This document shows, piece by piece, positions 6,560 through 7,600 of a DNA stretch of 7,600 nucleotides. This DNA comes from Verrucomicrobiota bacterium (lineage in GTDB: Bacteria > Verrucomicrobiota > Verrucomicrobiia > Chthoniobacterales > UBA10450). The stretch is taken from positions 1 to 7,600 of the forward strand of contig QHPM01000312.1 of NCBI GenBank assembly GCA_003219095.1. The letters are read 5' to 3'. The position numbers and the translations under genes were made by a program. The first letter of the stretch is position 1. Each line of letters starts with the position of its first letter. The notes below the pieces were generated by a model. It was not told where the DNA came from and searched no databases. It worked only from the letters and a program-made list of their open reading frames with translations.

Positions 6560-7198
6560 GTGAAAACCGAAGCTGAAATCATACGCGCGCGATCGCGAAA
6601 AATTTGGATCGCACTAATCGTAATGGCAGTAATCGCGTTGGTTGTGGCCTTTCTTCTCGATCAAACGACGGCGAATTGGATCAACGCACATTCCTCGCCC
6701 GAATTAAAACGAGTAATGCGAATCGTGAGCAGGATGGGGGATTGGCCGGAACACATCATTGCCGGCACGATTGGAATCGCCATTGCTTTCGCCGCGCGAA
6801 GCAAAGTTTGGATGCGAATTTTCATCGCCATGATCGTCGCGCTTGCCCTCGCTGGGGTAACGGGCCGCGCCATTAAAATTGCAACCGGCCGGGCGCGTCC
6901 CTCCGTCAAAACCGAAGCGCAGTGGAACGGCCCGCAATTCAGTTCCAAATATCATGCCTTCCCATCCGGTCACACCGCGGCGTCGACTAGCTTTTTTGTC
7001 GCGTTGTTTCTTGCGCGGAAGAAAATAGGCGCGCCGCTGTTACCGATTCCAATCCTGATCGCGCTTTCTCGTATGATCGTCAGTGCCCATTACTTATCCG
7101 ACGTCACGTTCGCCGCGATCCTGGGGGTAATTTGCGCAGTGATTGCGGCGCATTGGCTTGGCACGATCCGCAGTCCGCATTCCGCACTCCGCAATTGA
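6560..7198 (+). CDS. PAP2-family membrane phosphatase
   Basis: From GTG 6560 this encodes 212 residues with about six hydrophobic segments (roughly 15-33, 65-79, 85-102, 139-152, 157-176, 180-200). All three parts of the PAP2 phosphatase signature are intact: K-x6-RP (K106, R113, P114), PSGH (135-138) and SR-x5-H-x3-D (S170, R171, H177, D181). The family removes phosphate from lipid phosphates such as undecaprenyl pyrophosphate, phosphatidylglycerol phosphate or lipid A, using the second His as nucleophile; the substrate here is not decided by sequence. The frame is open back to 6428, but that stretch overlaps the divergent gene and lacks family similarity; TTG 6533 is another possible start. 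A GGAAAG lies 14 bases before GTG 6560, a rather long spacing. The last codons ('TIRSPHSALRN') come from a 7-bp tandem array. Divergence from a GT39 gene fits a shared polyprenyl-phosphate metabolism. Confidence 0.9.
   Translation: MKTEAEIIRARSRKIWIALIVMAVIALVVAFLLDQTTANWINAHSSPELKRVMRIVSRMGDWPEHIIAGTIGIAIAFAARSKVWMRIFIAMIVALALAGVTGRAIKIATGRARPSVKTEAQWNGPQFSSKYHAFPSGHTAASTSFFVALFLARKKIGAPLLPIPILIALSRMIVSAHYLSDVTFAAILGVICAVIAAHWLGTIRSPHSALRN
7165..7192 (+). repeat. heptanucleotide tandem array (4 units) forming a gene's 3' end
   Basis: Four contiguous 7-bp units, GATCCGC, AGTCCGC, ATTCCGC, ACTCCGC, share the core TCCGC. They encode most of the last eleven residues of the PAP2 phosphatase; the stop codon follows at 7196-7198. 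The unit has the same length and similar AT-rich/C-terminal shape as the arrays at 3658-3699 and 6023-6057. Confidence 0.8.
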
Positions 7199-7211
7199 AA
7201 CATCGTTTTGC

Positions 7212-7275
7212 TGTAGGGGAGCGTTCCTGCCTGCCGGGGTGGGGAGTTCGGACAACCAGGAATCGTCGCCCTACA
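7212..7275. repeat. imperfect palindrome downstream of the PAP2 gene
   Basis: The left arm from 7212 (TGTAGGGGAGCGTTCCTG) and the right arm ending at 7275 (CAGGAATCGTCGCCCTACA) pair almost fully, with two small bulges, around a 27-base G-rich centre. It begins 13 bp after the PAP2 stop and could act as a 3' hairpin, although no T-run follows. Its sequence is unlike the palindromes at 2277 and 4305, so it would be a second family. Only one copy is visible here. I see nothing else in 7199-7328. Confidence 0.7.
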
Positions 7276-7328
7276 TCGTACTCTTATCGACCTTTCGCGC
7301 ATTGATAAGGGATCACCTTGCGAAAACG

Positions 7329-7413
7329 CGGAGGGGGTGGGATTCGAACCCACGAGGGCTTGCGCCCTGCCGGTTTTCAAGACCGGAGCCATCAACCACT
7401 CGACCACCCCTCC
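7329..7413 (-). tRNA. tRNA-Ser (anticodon TGA)
   Basis: The reverse strand folds into a class II tRNA of 85 bases. The acceptor stem is GGAGGGG (7407-7413) with CCCCTCC (7330-7336), followed by discriminator G at 7329. The anticodon stem CCGGT/ACCGG encloses the loop CTTGAAA, with anticodon TGA at 7377-7379 (plus coordinates), reading UCA and related Ser codons. The long variable arm AGGGC-GCAA-GCCCT is characteristic of Ser and Leu tRNAs, and the T arm is GTGGG-TTCGAAT-CCCAC. The 3' CCA is not encoded. It is convergent with the PAP2 gene and divergent from the gene at the right edge. Confidence 0.97.
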
Positions 7414-7476
7414 GAGGTATTGCGGCGGCAGGGGATTTTGCCACTGCGACGCCGATGAGCAACCGAGCAAGCGCTC

Positions 7477-7518
7477 GGAATGATGGAATAATGAGTGGTG
7501 GAGTGATGAAGAATGGGA
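7477..7518. repeat. degenerate purine-rich simple repeat
   Basis: A run of related 7-8 base units built on TGATGGA / TAATGAG / TGGTGGAG / TGATGAAG lies 64 bp upstream of the tRNA-Ser 5' end. It is strongly strand-biased (G and A on the plus strand). It resembles a decayed tandem array, looser than the three heptamer arrays elsewhere in the window. A perfect 6-bp stem, CCGAGC-AAGC-GCTCGG (7463-7478), adjoins it. Neither has a clear function. Confidence 0.55.
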
Positions 7519-7532
7519 TCGACAAGCATGAA

Positions 7533-7546
7533 TGTTCATGTGAACA
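7533..7546. promoter_or_regulatory. LexA (SOS) operator, perfect match to the Verrucomicrobia consensus
   Basis: The bases read TGTTC-ATGT-GAACA. As I recall, the LexA-binding motif defined for Verrucomicrobia, tested on the Verrucomicrobium spinosum recA promoter, is the 14-bp palindrome TGTTC-N4-GAACA; all ten fixed positions match. The palindrome extends one further pair (A/T) on each side. It lies 35 bp before an ATG at 7582 preceded by a good ribosome binding site. Possible promoter hexamers TCGACA (7519-7524) and GAACAT (7542-7547), 17 bases apart, would be overlapped by bound LexA. The likely target is the rightward gene; the tRNA on the other side is about 120 bp away. Confidence 0.7.
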
Positions 7547-7581
7547 TATTCCGTGAAACGACGGACCGAGGGAAAAGAGTT

Positions 7582-7600
7582 ATGGAAGAATGTCCGCGAA
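7582..7600 (+). CDS. 5' end of an unidentified gene, probably LexA-controlled
   Basis: Only six codons are visible, ATG then 'EECPR', before the window ends. The support is context: GAGGG at 7568-7572 is a Shine-Dalgarno-like sequence nine bases before the ATG, and a perfect Verrucomicrobia-type LexA operator lies 35 bp upstream. The residues are too few to identify the product. If the operator is real, this would be a DNA-damage response gene, but none can be named from this fragment. Confidence 0.4.

Noticed and set aside
7090..7539. 149-codon reverse-strand open frame at the right end
   Set aside because: It contains the tRNA-Ser gene and the simple repeat ('SLHHSLFHHS'); the peptide is a product of repeat and tRNA sequence.

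Overview
The window reads as a chromosomal segment of a Verrucomicrobiota bacterium, probably a soil lineage related to Chthoniobacterales. That assignment is an inference. It rests on the form of the short RNA polymerase omega subunit, on weak or absent Shine-Dalgarno sequences, on dispersed palindromes and 7-bp repeats of a kind I associate with such genomes, and on a perfect match to the LexA operator described for Verrucomicrobia. Most of the content is housekeeping or cell-envelope genes. I see no CRISPR array, prophage, transposase or defence system.

Layout. At the left edge is the C-terminal 458 codons of a secreted, PilX/DUF7305-like pilus-assembly protein. A 189-bp leader with a possible promoter follows, then a forward cluster: rpoZ (omega subunit), smpB (tmRNA-binding protein) and thpR (RNA 2',3'-cyclic phosphodiesterase). 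A 90-bp near-perfect palindrome separates smpB from thpR. thpR overlaps by 20 bp, tail to tail, a reverse-strand gene for a conserved protein with weak ATP-grasp-like features. Upstream of that gene on the reverse strand lie a second copy of the palindrome, then ruvA (Holliday-junction branch migration), then a family-39 membrane glycosyltransferase. Divergent from the glycosyltransferase is a PAP2-family membrane phosphatase. A third kind of palindrome, a reverse-strand tRNA-Ser(UGA) gene and a LexA-type operator in front of a gene that runs off the right edge complete the window.

How the parts may work together. rpoZ, smpB and thpR are RNA-related functions and may be co-transcribed. The glycosyltransferase and the PAP2 phosphatase form a divergent pair; both families commonly act on polyprenyl-phosphate carriers, so a shared role in envelope glycan modification is plausible but not shown. 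The LexA operator suggests that the gene entering at the right edge is part of the DNA-damage response.

The most unusual signal is a set of heptanucleotide tandem arrays on the coding strand of three unrelated genes (3658-3699, 6023-6057, 7165-7192). Each is translated in frame: two make loop inserts and one makes the C-terminal tail. A related purine-rich simple repeat lies upstream of the tRNA gene.
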